This document shows, in pieces, positions 1 through 7,848 of a DNA stretch of 42,946 nucleotides. Each line of letters begins with the position of its first letter. The stretch's first letter is position 1. Location of the stretch: the NCBI GenBank assembly GCA_903837345.1, contig CAILUG010000010.1, forward strand, positions 1 to 42,946. Reading direction: 5' to 3'. The position numbers were made by a program, and so were the translations under genes. This DNA is from an uncultured Gammaproteobacteria bacterium (lineage in GTDB: Bacteria > Pseudomonadota > Gammaproteobacteria > Pseudomonadales > Pseudohongiellaceae). The notes under the pieces were generated by a model. The model had not been told where the DNA came from. It saw only the letters and a list, made by a program, of their open reading frames with translations, and ran no database searches.

Positions 1-824
1 GCCAGCTCCAGGTTCTGGCCCATGCGATTGAGCTCGACGCCCTCGACATACAGCTTGCTCGTCACCATCGCCATGATGTGGCCGCCGAAGAAGGTCTGTG
101 CTGCGTCCTCTGAGGCCTGAACCTTGATGTTGCGCGTCAAGAGGCCGACTTCGCCGCGCTCATCCACGTCGAAGGTGATCTTGCCGAAGTGCATGTAGTC
201 CAGCTTCTTGTCGAGCGTAAGCGTGTTGCCGCTGATGGCGGCAATGGAACGACGCTCGGCTTGGCGGGGATCGTAGTCCGTCGAGGCAAGCACAATCTCG
301 TCACCCTTCTGCCATTGTGCTGCGTTCAGCACTTCGATGGAGGTGGCGCCTGCTTCGGCGGTCTTGGCCAGTTTGGTCCAGGTATTGGTGCGGTTGCCGT
401 GCAGGTTCAGCGTGCCGCCCGAGAGCATGATGCCGCGGTCACCCATGCCCATCATCTGTTCGTCTTTGACGTTGTTGGTGAGGGTGATGGTGGCCTTGTG
501 TGTGTGGGGTTTGGCTTCGGTGCCGATCGCCAGTTCGCCGTGCACCATGATCCACTCAGTGCTCAGCTCCAGGTCGGCCTTGTCGGCGAAGCTGAGTTTG
601 CCATTGATCGTCACACCGCCCAGCGCTGGCGTACTGACGTCAAGAATCACGTCCTTGCCGCTCGCAATCTCTACCTTGTCGCCGGCGGCTGGCACTTTTT
701 TGTTGGGCCAGGTGGCAGGATTGGACCACAGTGCATCCTTGGCCTGGGCGTTAGTGTAGCCACCGAGCAGGAAACACAGTGGCAGGGCTAACGTCAGAAA
801 GGACACGCGAGAATTTATTGTCAT
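1..824 (-). CDS. G8-domain secreted beta-helix protein, copy 1 (3' end outside window)
   Basis: The first 274 codons of a minus-strand gene that runs off the left edge. The ATG at 824 is preceded by GGGAG (spacing about 9) and followed by a signal peptide ending near 'NAQA'. A G8 domain covers roughly residues 32-150 ('LWSNPATW', 'VPAAGD', 'VILDV', 'GKLSF', 'HGELAIGTEAKP', 'GGTLNLHG'). It continues into the 'KGDEIVLASTDYDPRQAE' segment, 'EVGLLTRNIKV' and 'GGHIMAMV'. It is clearly paralogous to the genes at 33760-36456 and 36483-39146, but its signal peptide differs, its first strands are more diverged, and it lacks their conserved leader. Family knowledge: G8 domains occur in CEMIP, TMEM2 and fibrocystin, which are extracellular proteins. 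The substrate is unknown. Confidence 0.9.
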   Translation of the reverse strand, partial: MTINSRVSFLTLALPLCFLLGGYTNAQAKDALWSNPATWPNKKVPAAGDKVEIASGKDVILDVSTPALGGVTINGKLSFADKADLELSTEWIMVHGELAIGTEAKPHTHKATITLTNNVKDEQMMGMGDRGIMLSGGTLNLHGNRTNTWTKLAKTAEAGATSIEVLNAAQWQKGDEIVLASTDYDPRQAERRSIAAISGNTLTLDKKLDYMHFGKITFDVDERGEVGLLTRNIKVQASEDAAQTFFGGHIMAMVTSKLYVEGVELNRMGQNLEL

Positions 825-982
825 GATTTTTGACTCCCGTAGTCGAGCAGATACTGAATAGCTTGGCTCCTTCATCACCAAGCGTAAGCGATTTTAAGTG
901 TAAATACGTGGAAAGAAAGCGGAAGCGGTAAAAGCGGCTGGGACAGCAGCTCTGCTGCTGCCCGTCTACATGGGCGTCAAGT

Positions 983-988
983 TATAAT
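983..988 (+). promoter_or_regulatory. Candidate -10 box
   Basis: A perfect TATAAT 30 bases upstream of the ATG at 1018. No good -35 box lies at the usual distance (the bases there read about GCCCGT), so this is only a candidate promoter for the broken small gene downstream. Confidence 0.35.
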
Positions 989-1017
989 CTTGTTCGACAA
1001 TACCCGGGAGCCCTGTC

Positions 1018-1153
1018 ATGAAATCACCAAAAAGTTTCATCATCACAGCACTATGCTTGCTGGCCGCGTATTGCGTCGTACCAAGGCAGCGGTATAGACA
1101 CTGACATTGTGACAGTGGATTTATCATTACCAACATGGCAAACAGCAGCCTGA
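1018..1153 (+). pseudogene. Remnant of a small exported protein (frameshifted)
   Basis: The ATG at 1018 has a GGGAG ribosome site and opens a signal-peptide-like start ('MKSPKSFIITALCLLAAYC') that stops at 1104 after 28 residues. In the +1 frame from about 1079 the sequence continues as a plausible mature start ('YQGSGIDTDIVTVDL') until TGA at 1151-1153. A signal peptide whose mature part lies in another frame suggests a frameshifted and truncated small secreted protein. No family is recognised. It could instead be a real 28-residue peptide or chance. Confidence 0.35.
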
Positions 1154-1210
1154 CTGAAACGCATCTGATCGCGGCATCAGGTAAAATCCGGAACCCTTTG
1201 GAGATTACTT

Positions 1211-1432
1211 ATGCCACACCAATCTGTATCACAAATCGAAATGCTGCTCGCAGCCTATGCGGCCTTCAACGCACGCAACATTGATGCTGCCCTGGCATTG
1301 ATGACTCCGGACGTTTCCTGGCCGCGCGCGTTCTAAGGCGGTTTTGTCAAAGGGCCGCAGGAAGTTCACGCTTACTGGACAGAGCAATGGGACGAAGTTG
1401 ATCCACTGCCGCCAACCAGTCTTGAAGACTAG
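1211..1432 (+). pseudogene. NTF2-like (SnoaL/DUF4440-type) protein, disrupted by in-frame stops
   Basis: The ATG at 1211, with GGAG upstream, opens a frame starting 'MPHQSVSQIEMLLAAYAAFN', then 'ARNIDAALALMTPDVSWPRAF', typical of the first helices and strand of SnoaL-like small ketosteroid-isomerase-fold proteins. TAA at 1334-1336 interrupts it. The same frame continues with family-like sequence ('GGFVKGPQEVHAYWTEQWDE'), where intact relatives have a GG.. hairpin and 'YW..QW', until TAG at 1430-1432. The last strands of the fold are not found in frame. This is a recently inactivated gene: the frame is intact across the first stop, so that stop looks like a point mutation. The family includes enzymes and many proteins of unknown role. 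Confidence 0.75.
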
Positions 1433-1620
1433 CAAGCCGGACAGCTGTGCGCGGTTCGGCGCAGGAAACGGCATGTGCAGCAATCAAGCTGCCGTCTGGC
1501 CAGAATTGTGGAAAACTCCAGCAGATTCCCGACCCGCAATCCGGTAAAGTATGGTTATCCGCGATTCAGGGAGAAGACCTGCATGTGTGTTGATTCCCCC
1601 AGGCAAGGCTGCACCACACC
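1433..1620 (+). other. Gene-poor stretch with a possible coding remnant
   Basis: No intact gene. One frame stays open from about 1431 to TGA at 1591-1593 and reads like protein ('ETACAAIKLPSGQNCG', then 'PDPQSGKVWLSAIQGEDLHV'), with no convincing start or ribosome site. It may be the tail of a decayed gene. No clear promoter for the PAP2 gene at 1621 was identified. Confidence 0.3.
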
Positions 1621-2328
1621 ATGAACAGTTTTGATGTTGCCATAACCCATTTCCTCAATGGCTTTTCACGGCATTCCGTGCTGTTCGACAACATGATGGT
1701 ATTTTTTGCCGGCAACAATCTGCTGAAAGGCGGCGTGATGGCATCGCTGGTGTGGTGGGCCTGGTTCAATGGCGAAGCACGTCGCCTCCACAATCGCCTG
1801 GTGTTGGCCAGCACGCTGGCTTCCTGCCTGGTCGCGATGGCGTTGGCCCGCCTGTTGGCTTTGTCGCTGCCATTCCGCAACAGGCCGATGCACGAGGAAG
1901 GTCTGGGGTTTTTGCTGCCCGACGGGCTCAAGCCGGAAACACTGGACGGCTGGAGTTCATTTCCCAGCGATCACGCCACCCTGTTCTTCTGCCTTGCCAC
2001 CGGATTGACATTCATTTCCAGGCGACTTGGTATCTTTGCGTTGATCTATAGCTTTGTGGTTATAACATTTCCGCGCTGGTATCTGGGCTTGCACTACCCC
2101 ACCGACAGTATCGCCGGTGCCGTGGTGGGGATAACAATTGCGATACTGGGCAATCGCTATCTGCTGCAAACCGCGCTGTTGCAGAAGATCGTGGGATGGT
2201 CCGAGACCAGGGCCAGCCTGTTTTACCCGGTGTTCTTCCTGTTTACCTGTCAAATTGTCACGATGTTCACTGAAAGCAGGGCGCTGGCCAGAGCGGCGCT
2301 CATCGTTATCCATCGCTTGATGGGCTGA
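1621..2328 (+). CDS. PAP2-superfamily membrane phosphatase
   Basis: A 235-residue integral membrane protein of the type 2 phosphatidic acid phosphatase superfamily, which removes phosphate from lipid phosphates or undecaprenyl diphosphate at the membrane. Motifs visible: 'RNRP' (R88-P89; the usual lysine seven residues before the RP arginine is absent, the residue there being Leu), 'FPSDH' (S116, H118, the proton donor in the family), and 'PRWYLGLHYPTD' (R152, the nucleophile H158, D162). About five or six hydrophobic segments surround these. The ribosome site is weak. The gene lies 14 bases before a PIN-like gene, so the two are probably cotranscribed. Lipid substrate cannot be assigned; undecaprenyl-diphosphate recycling or lipid A modification are both possible. 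Confidence 0.85.
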   Translation: MNSFDVAITHFLNGFSRHSVLFDNMMVFFAGNNLLKGGVMASLVWWAWFNGEARRLHNRLVLASTLASCLVAMALARLLALSLPFRNRPMHEEGLGFLLPDGLKPETLDGWSSFPSDHATLFFCLATGLTFISRRLGIFALIYSFVVITFPRWYLGLHYPTDSIAGAVVGITIAILGNRYLLQTALLQKIVGWSETRASLFYPVFFLFTCQIVTMFTESRALARAALIVIHRLMG

Positions 2329-2342
2329 TTTCCAGGTTGAAA

Positions 2343-3125
2343 ATGAAAACCAATTACGTATTGATTGACTTCGAAAATGTGCAGGTCAAATCGCTGGCGC
2401 TGCTGAAGGGCGACAAATTCGAGGTCAAAGTGTTCATCGGCCCGAAAAACTCCAGGCTGCCGGTAGAGCTGGTGCTGGCGATGCATGATCTCGGCAACCG
2501 CGCCGATTACATACAGCTGGGTGTGTCAGGCGCCAATGCGCTGGATTTCCATATCACCTATTACCTGGGCAAGCTCACGGCCAAACATCCTGAAGGCCAG
2601 TTCCATATCATCTCGAAGGACACCGGTTTTGATTCACTGATCAAGCACCTGCAAAGCAAGGGCATTCATTGCAAGCGCTCGCCTTCGATCGAACAAATGC
2701 TTGGCGTGGGGCCGGCCACACTTGCGGCGGGACATGTGGCTGCACATGTTGCCGGAAGTAAAAAGGAAGACAGCAAAAAACCAGAACCCCGTAAAGCAGA
2801 ACACAAAAAAACCGAACCCAAAAAGCCGGAACCCAGAAAAGCCGCAGCCAAACCGGCCACAGCTGCACACAAACCCAAAGTTGTGCACCCTGCCCTGGTG
2901 GAATCCACCAAACACAACGGCCCGGTCTCTGGCACCATGCAGACCATTATCGACAATCTGCAATCCCGCGGCGCTGCCCGCCCGCGCACCATCAAAACCC
3001 TTACCTCTTCCATCAAGACCTTGCGGCTGAATCTTTCTGATGAGGAAATTGCAGCCACCATTGCGGAATTGCAGGCATTCGGGAAAATCAAAATCAACGG
3101 CGTACAGGTGGCTTACAAACTATAA
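2343..3125 (+). CDS. PIN-like (NYN/PIN_7-type) putative nuclease with basic linker
   Basis: 260 residues from ATG 2343, chosen over an in-frame TTG at 2337 because AGG lies 6 bases upstream of it. Residues 1-115 form a PIN-like fold: 'NYVLIDFENV' carries the first acidic residue, 'GANALDFHI' the central Asp, and 'IISKDTGFDSLI' the third acidic site, as in NYN/PIN nucleases that cut RNA with metal ions. Residues about 135-190 are a Lys/Pro/Glu-rich linker of imperfect EPRK/EPKK repeats. The C-terminus (about 200-260) is helical, looks like a winged helix, and could bind nucleic acid. No antitoxin neighbour is visible, so a free-standing RNA-processing role is more likely than a toxin. Function is inferred from fold only. 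Confidence 0.8.
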   Translation: MKTNYVLIDFENVQVKSLALLKGDKFEVKVFIGPKNSRLPVELVLAMHDLGNRADYIQLGVSGANALDFHITYYLGKLTAKHPEGQFHIISKDTGFDSLIKHLQSKGIHCKRSPSIEQMLGVGPATLAAGHVAAHVAGSKKEDSKKPEPRKAEHKKTEPKKPEPRKAAAKPATAAHKPKVVHPALVESTKHNGPVSGTMQTIIDNLQSRGAARPRTIKTLTSSIKTLRLNLSDEEIAATIAELQAFGKIKINGVQVAYKL

Positions 3126-3147
3126 CCGGCAATTCAGGGAGATCATC

Positions 3148-3567
<420 letters not shown>

Positions 3568-3793
3568 CAGCCCGGTTTCTGTTCAACACAACTGACAGGC
3601 AGCCATTGTGCCGTGCGGGCACTGTATTTTTGGCAAATTTCCTGTAAAAATCGCGCGTCCGGCCTGCCAACGCATGCGCCGGCCACAACACAGAAGCATA
3701 AGGTTCGGTTCAGGATTAAAATGCAAAAAAAGTTAAACTGAACCAGCAGCACCTGACAAGATTCTTCTGACCTTTCACCAAGAGGAGTAGTCC

Positions 3794-3979
3794 ATGAAAC
3801 TTGCAGTAATCGCAACCGCAGCCATGCTTGCATTTGCAACCGTACCAGCCGTTGAAGCCGCCACTGTAACCAGCCACCCCGCCGTGGCCCAGTCCAGTGC
3901 GCATGTATCCAAGGTTGCCCAGAAACACAAAAAAGCCGGCACCAAGCAAAAAACCAAAAAGAAAAAATCGACCACCTGA
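3794..3979 (+). CDS. Small Lys-rich exported peptide
   Basis: 61 residues with AAGAGGAG ideally spaced before ATG 3794. A clean signal peptide ('MKLAVIATAAMLAFATVPAV', cleaved near EA-A) leaves a mature chain of about 38 residues, which is His/Ser/Val-containing at first and ends in a strongly basic tail ('KQKTKKKKSTT'). The composition recalls small periplasmic basic proteins such as Asr-like acid-shock peptides, but there is no sequence match I can claim. It stands alone between a 226-base upstream gap and a hairpin at 4042-4072. Confidence 0.7.
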   Translation: MKLAVIATAAMLAFATVPAVEAATVTSHPAVAQSSAHVSKVAQKHKKAGTKQKTKKKKSTT

Positions 3980-4041
3980 TCCAGTAAATTGAAAGCGCTG
4001 TGGCCACGCTGTGAACATTTGGTTGCAGCGCTTCCGCCCTC

Positions 4042-4072
4042 GCCGTTGTCGGCGCAACCAGACGACAACGGC
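4042..4072. terminator. Hairpin between convergent genes
   Basis: The inverted repeat GCCGTTGTC / GACAACGGC has a perfect 9-bp stem and a 13-base loop. It lies between the plus-strand peptide gene ending at 3979 and the minus-strand gene ending at 4111. No clear U-tract is present on either side, so it is at best a weak bidirectional terminator. Confidence 0.4.
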
Positions 4073-4110
4073 CGATGGCACTCTTGATTACACGCCGCTA
4101 CCTCCACCCC

Positions 4111-5049
4111 TCAAACAAAATACCCCGCCACCGCCATCAACATGATGGCCAGATACAGCCACTTGCCCAGCAGCTTCAGTTTGAACTGAACCAGGTTGGT
4201 GAGCTCGGCGCGTTGCTTGAGCACAAACAATCGCAAGTCACTGTGCAGTGCCCCCGCCGTTTCGGCTGTCGTGAAAAAACTGATGATCTTGTAGTTGCGG
4301 AGTATGCCGCTGGTGGTCAGTACCTGCGCCAGACTGGTGCCATGCTTCTGTATGATGTTGATGGCCATCATATGCTGCTGGCGCAGACGTTTGTCGTCGA
4401 GGGCATCCCTCAGCACGCGCAGCGATTCGACGGCATCGAGTCCGGCTTCCAGGCAAGCAGTCAACAAATTCAGCCAGGAGATTTCAAACAGCTGCCGCAG
4501 CCAGTGGTTGCTGTCTACCTTGCCCGCCGCAAAAACCAGCAGCGGATTGAAGGCGCCACCTATGGAGCGCTCGAGGGTTCTGATCAACAGGAAGCGGTAA
4601 AGAAAAAAGTAGATGGCCAGTTTCACCACCACCTTCGCCACGTAATTCCCGAATGCCAGTTTGCCACCGGCCAGCGCCGGCAACGGCCCCACCACGATCG
4701 CCACCAGCAACACCAGCGACGGATACAGCAGTTTGGCTCGCAGTGAAGATACCTGCTGCAGACGCGCTGAAAAGAAAGTTTCCAGATCTCCCAGCACCAC
4801 ATCCAGTTTGCCGGATGCCTCTCCTACTGACAGCAGTCTGGCTTCCCACGGCGCTATGAGTTTGATGGTGGCCAGAATCGCCGACAGTGGCCGCCCTTTC
4901 TCCAGCATGCGCTGGATCCTGGGAGACTCCCGGCTGAATGCCGGTGGCAGCATATCCGGCCCCAGCATCACCGCCAGCGGCAACGAAGCTTTGTAGCTGA
5001 CAAAAAGCTGGTGATAGAGCTGGGTCTTTTGTTTGAGCGTGTAAGCCAT
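4111..5049 (-). CDS. Orphan type II secretion/type IV pilus F-family (GspF/PilC-like) membrane protein
   Basis: 312 residues from ATG 5049. The start was chosen because the frame upstream overlaps mgtA and has no family-like sequence. Two T2SSF-type helical halves are visible: N-terminal 'QLFVSYKASLPLAVM', 'GRPLSAIL', 'APWEARLLSVGEASGKL', then a hydrophobic span ('LLYPSLVLLVAIVVGPLPAL'), and a second half 'EISWLNLLTACLEAGLDAVE', 'HGTSLAQVL', 'FFTTAETAGALHSDL', ending in a last membrane segment. F proteins are the inner-membrane platform of type II secretion and type IV pili. This one is shorter than the usual 400 residues and has no gspE/pilB or other assembly gene nearby. It sits 26 bases downstream of mgtA in the same direction. 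Confidence 0.75.
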   Translation of the reverse strand: MAYTLKQKTQLYHQLFVSYKASLPLAVMLGPDMLPPAFSRESPRIQRMLEKGRPLSAILATIKLIAPWEARLLSVGEASGKLDVVLGDLETFFSARLQQVSSLRAKLLYPSLVLLVAIVVGPLPALAGGKLAFGNYVAKVVVKLAIYFFLYRFLLIRTLERSIGGAFNPLLVFAAGKVDSNHWLRQLFEISWLNLLTACLEAGLDAVESLRVLRDALDDKRLRQQHMMAINIIQKHGTSLAQVLTTSGILRNYKIISFFTTAETAGALHSDLRLFVLKQRAELTNLVQFKLKLLGKWLYLAIMLMAVAGYFV

Positions 5050-5075
5050 ATTGCAGACAAACCGGACTCTGGAGC

Positions 5076-7838
5076 CTATTGCCACCCATACCGCTTGGCG
5101 TAGAAGGTTTTCATGGCCTGGATCAGCACGACATAGGCGAACAGGATGCCGGCCAGCCAGACGAAGAACATGGATGGCAGTGCCTGCATCTTGAAGTAGC
5201 CCGAGAACGGGCCCATCACGAAGAACACTCCGATTACCATCACTACCAGCGTCATGCCAAGCAGCGGCCATGCGGCCAGACTCTGCACGAACGGAATGCG
5301 GCGGGTACGGATCATGTGCACGATCAGGGTCTGCGACAGCAGTCCTTCAACGAACCAGCCTGACTGGAACAGCGTTTGCTCGGCGACGGTGTTGGCTGCG
5401 AACACATACCACAGCACAACGAAGGTCACGATATCGAACAGCGAGCTCACCGGTCCGAAGAACAGCATGAAACGGCCTATTTCATCGGGATTCCAGCGTT
5501 GCGGCTGCTTCAGCAGCTCTTCATCGACGTTATCGAACGGAATTGCCACCTGCGAGATGTCATAAAGCAGATTCTGTACCAGCAACTGCAGTGGCAGCAT
5601 CGGCAGGAATGGCAGAAACGCACTCGCCAGCAATACCGAAAACACATTGCCGAAGTTGGAACTGGCCGTCATCTTGATGTATTTGAGCATGTTGCCGAAA
5701 GTGCGCCGGCCTTCGACCACCCCCTCCTCCAGCACCATCAGGCTTTTCTCGAGCAGGATGATGTCGGCGGCTTCCTTGGCGATGCCTACTGCCGAATCCA
5801 CCGAGATACCGATGTCGGCAGTGCGCAGAGCCGGTGCATCATTGATGCCGTCACCCATGAAGCCCACTACACTGCCCGCATTCTTCAATACCAGAACAAT
5901 ACGTTCCTTCTGGGTAGGACTCAGCTTGGCGAACACGTTGTATTTGACTGCCGCTTCGGTGAGCTGGGCATCCGTCATGGCCTCCACTTCCGCGCCCAGC
6001 ACCACCCCGCGCTGTTCCAGACCCACTTCACGGCAGATCTTGGCAGTGACCAGCTCGTTGTCACCGGTAAGAATCTTGACTTCAATGCCATGTGCCTTGA
6101 GTGCAGCCAGTGCCGGCGCAGTGGATTCCTTGGGCGGATCCAGGAAGGCGACATAACCCATCAAGGTCATGCCGTTCTCGTCGGCCACACTGAATACCAG
6201 CTTGGAAGTCGGCTCTTCCTTCATCGCCACTGCCACCACCCGCAAACCCTGGCCGTTGAGTTCGGCCGTGGCGGTTTTGATTTCTGCCAGGCGTTCGGCC
6301 GTGAGCGGCACCGCCTTGTCGCCTTCCTGCACCTGCGTGCACACCGACAGCACTTCTTCCAGCGCGCCCTTGCAGATGAGCTCATGGTGATCGTCGCGTT
6401 CCGACACTACCACCGACATGCGGCGGCGCTGGAAGTCGAACGGAATCTCGTCCACTTTTTTGTAGTTGGTGGCAATGCCCAGCTCGCTGTGGACTTCGAC
6501 ATGTTCCAGCACAGCCACATCAAGCAGGTTTTTCAAACCAGTCTGGTAGTGGCTGTTCAGATAGGCCAGTCGCAGCACTTCTTCGGATTTTTCGCCATTC
6601 ACGTCGGTATGGCGTTCGAGAAAAATCTTGTCCTGGGTAAGGGTGCCGGTCTTGTCGGTGCACAGCACATTCATCGCACCGAAGTTCTGGATCGCATCCA
6701 GACGTTTGACGATGACGCGCTTGCGTGACAGCACCACCGCGCCTTTGGCCAGCGTGGTAGTGACTATCATCGGCAACATTTCCGGTGTCAGCCCCACCGC
6801 TATCGACATGGCGAACAGGAAAGCTTCCAGCCAGTCGCCCTTGGTAAAACCGTTGATCAGCAGCACCAGTGGCGACATCACCATCATGAAGCGGATCAAC
6901 AACCAGCTTACGCGGTTGACGCCGTTCTGGAAGGCGGTGGGAGCACGCACAGAGGACGTGACATGCTGCGCGAGCGCGCCGAAATAGGTGTTGACCCCGG
7001 TTTCCAGAATCACCGCCAGCCCGACACCGCTGACCACGTTGGTGCCCATGAACAACAGATTGTCGAGTTCAAGTGCGCTGGCGCTGGCCTTGCGGGCAGC
7101 AGCGAATTTTTCCACCGGCAGCGATTCCCCGGTCATCGCGGCCTGGCTCACGAACAGATCCTTGGCGGTCAGTATCCGCATGTCGGCCGGAATCATGTCG
7201 CCGGCCGACAGCACTATGATGTCGCCAGGCACCAGATCCTTGATAGGGACTTCGACCCGGGTTGACTGTTTGTTCTGTTGGGTGATATCGAAGATTTCAC
7301 CGGCATCGGCCGAGATTTCGTCGGCAGCATCGCGACGCAACACGGTGATGCGGTTGCTCACCATGGCCTTGAGTTCATCGGCGGCCTTGTTGGAGCGCGC
7401 CTCCTGCACAAACCGCATCACCGTCGACAACACCACCATCGCCGAGATGACAACAGTGGCCCGCATGTCGCCGGTCCAGAAGGAAACAGCTGCCAGCAAG
7501 GTGAGCAGCAGATTGAACGGATTGCTGTAGCAGTGCCAAAAGTGCAGCCACCCGGGCACCGGTTTGTCGAGACCGATTTCATTGGGACCGACAGTGCGCC
7601 GGATCGATTCGGCGCGTTCCTCGCTGATACCGTCGATATGCGAGCCCAGCGAAGTGAGCAACTGATCGGTGTCAGCGCCGGATGCCTTGACCAGCCGCTG
7701 CGACAAAGCCGACGGCATCTCGCTGGTGGTCATGTCACGCCGGAACGCATCCCAGATGGCCAGACTGCGGAAATGACGCGCCATCCCGTGCCGGTGCACG
7801 AAGCGGACATACAGGTTTTTCAGGATATTGACTGGCAT
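5076..7838 (-). CDS. mgtA: Magnesium-transporting P-type ATPase (MgtA/MgtB family)
   Basis: 920 residues, the normal length for P3B Mg2+ importers of the inner membrane, which couple ATP hydrolysis to Mg2+ uptake. Landmarks in order: 'FNLLLTLLAAVSF' (first membrane helices, about 108-120), actuator 'TGES' (236-239), 'GLTPEMLPMIV' helix, the phosphorylation loop 'CTDKTGTLT' (D395), 'TGDNE', hinge 'GDGINDAPAL', and the MgtA-like C-terminal helices ('NLLYDISQVAIPFDNVD'). The start at 7838 lies 10 bases after the stop of the AmpG-like gene, so both are probably on one mRNA. This leaves no room for the long Mg2+-sensing leader known from enterobacterial mgtA. Confidence 0.96.
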   Translation of the reverse strand: MPVNILKNLYVRFVHRHGMARHFRSLAIWDAFRRDMTTSEMPSALSQRLVKASGADTDQLLTSLGSHIDGISEERAESIRRTVGPNEIGLDKPVPGWLHFWHCYSNPFNLLLTLLAAVSFWTGDMRATVVISAMVVLSTVMRFVQEARSNKAADELKAMVSNRITVLRRDAADEISADAGEIFDITQQNKQSTRVEVPIKDLVPGDIIVLSAGDMIPADMRILTAKDLFVSQAAMTGESLPVEKFAAARKASASALELDNLLFMGTNVVSGVGLAVILETGVNTYFGALAQHVTSSVRAPTAFQNGVNRVSWLLIRFMMVMSPLVLLINGFTKGDWLEAFLFAMSIAVGLTPEMLPMIVTTTLAKGAVVLSRKRVIVKRLDAIQNFGAMNVLCTDKTGTLTQDKIFLERHTDVNGEKSEEVLRLAYLNSHYQTGLKNLLDVAVLEHVEVHSELGIATNYKKVDEIPFDFQRRRMSVVVSERDDHHELICKGALEEVLSVCTQVQEGDKAVPLTAERLAEIKTATAELNGQGLRVVAVAMKEEPTSKLVFSVADENGMTLMGYVAFLDPPKESTAPALAALKAHGIEVKILTGDNELVTAKICREVGLEQRGVVLGAEVEAMTDAQLTEAAVKYNVFAKLSPTQKERIVLVLKNAGSVVGFMGDGINDAPALRTADIGISVDSAVGIAKEAADIILLEKSLMVLEEGVVEGRRTFGNMLKYIKMTASSNFGNVFSVLLASAFLPFLPMLPLQLLVQNLLYDISQVAIPFDNVDEELLKQPQRWNPDEIGRFMLFFGPVSSLFDIVTFVVLWYVFAANTVAEQTLFQSGWFVEGLLSQTLIVHMIRTRRIPFVQSLAAWPLLGMTLVVMVIGVFFVMGPFSGYFKMQALPSMFFVWLAGILFAYVVLIQAMKTFYAKRYGWQ

Positions 7839-7848
7839 GACCTTTACC

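Noticed and set aside
5376-6728. Long open frame (450 codons) on the plus strand
   Set aside because: It is antisense to mgtA, whose protein is an unmistakable P-type ATPase. The plus-strand product is His/Gln-rich with no family features, and the frame reflects codon bias of the real gene.
7839-7848. Mg2+-sensing leader before mgtA
   Set aside because: Only 10 bases separate the preceding stop from the mgtA start, so no riboswitch or leader peptide can fit.
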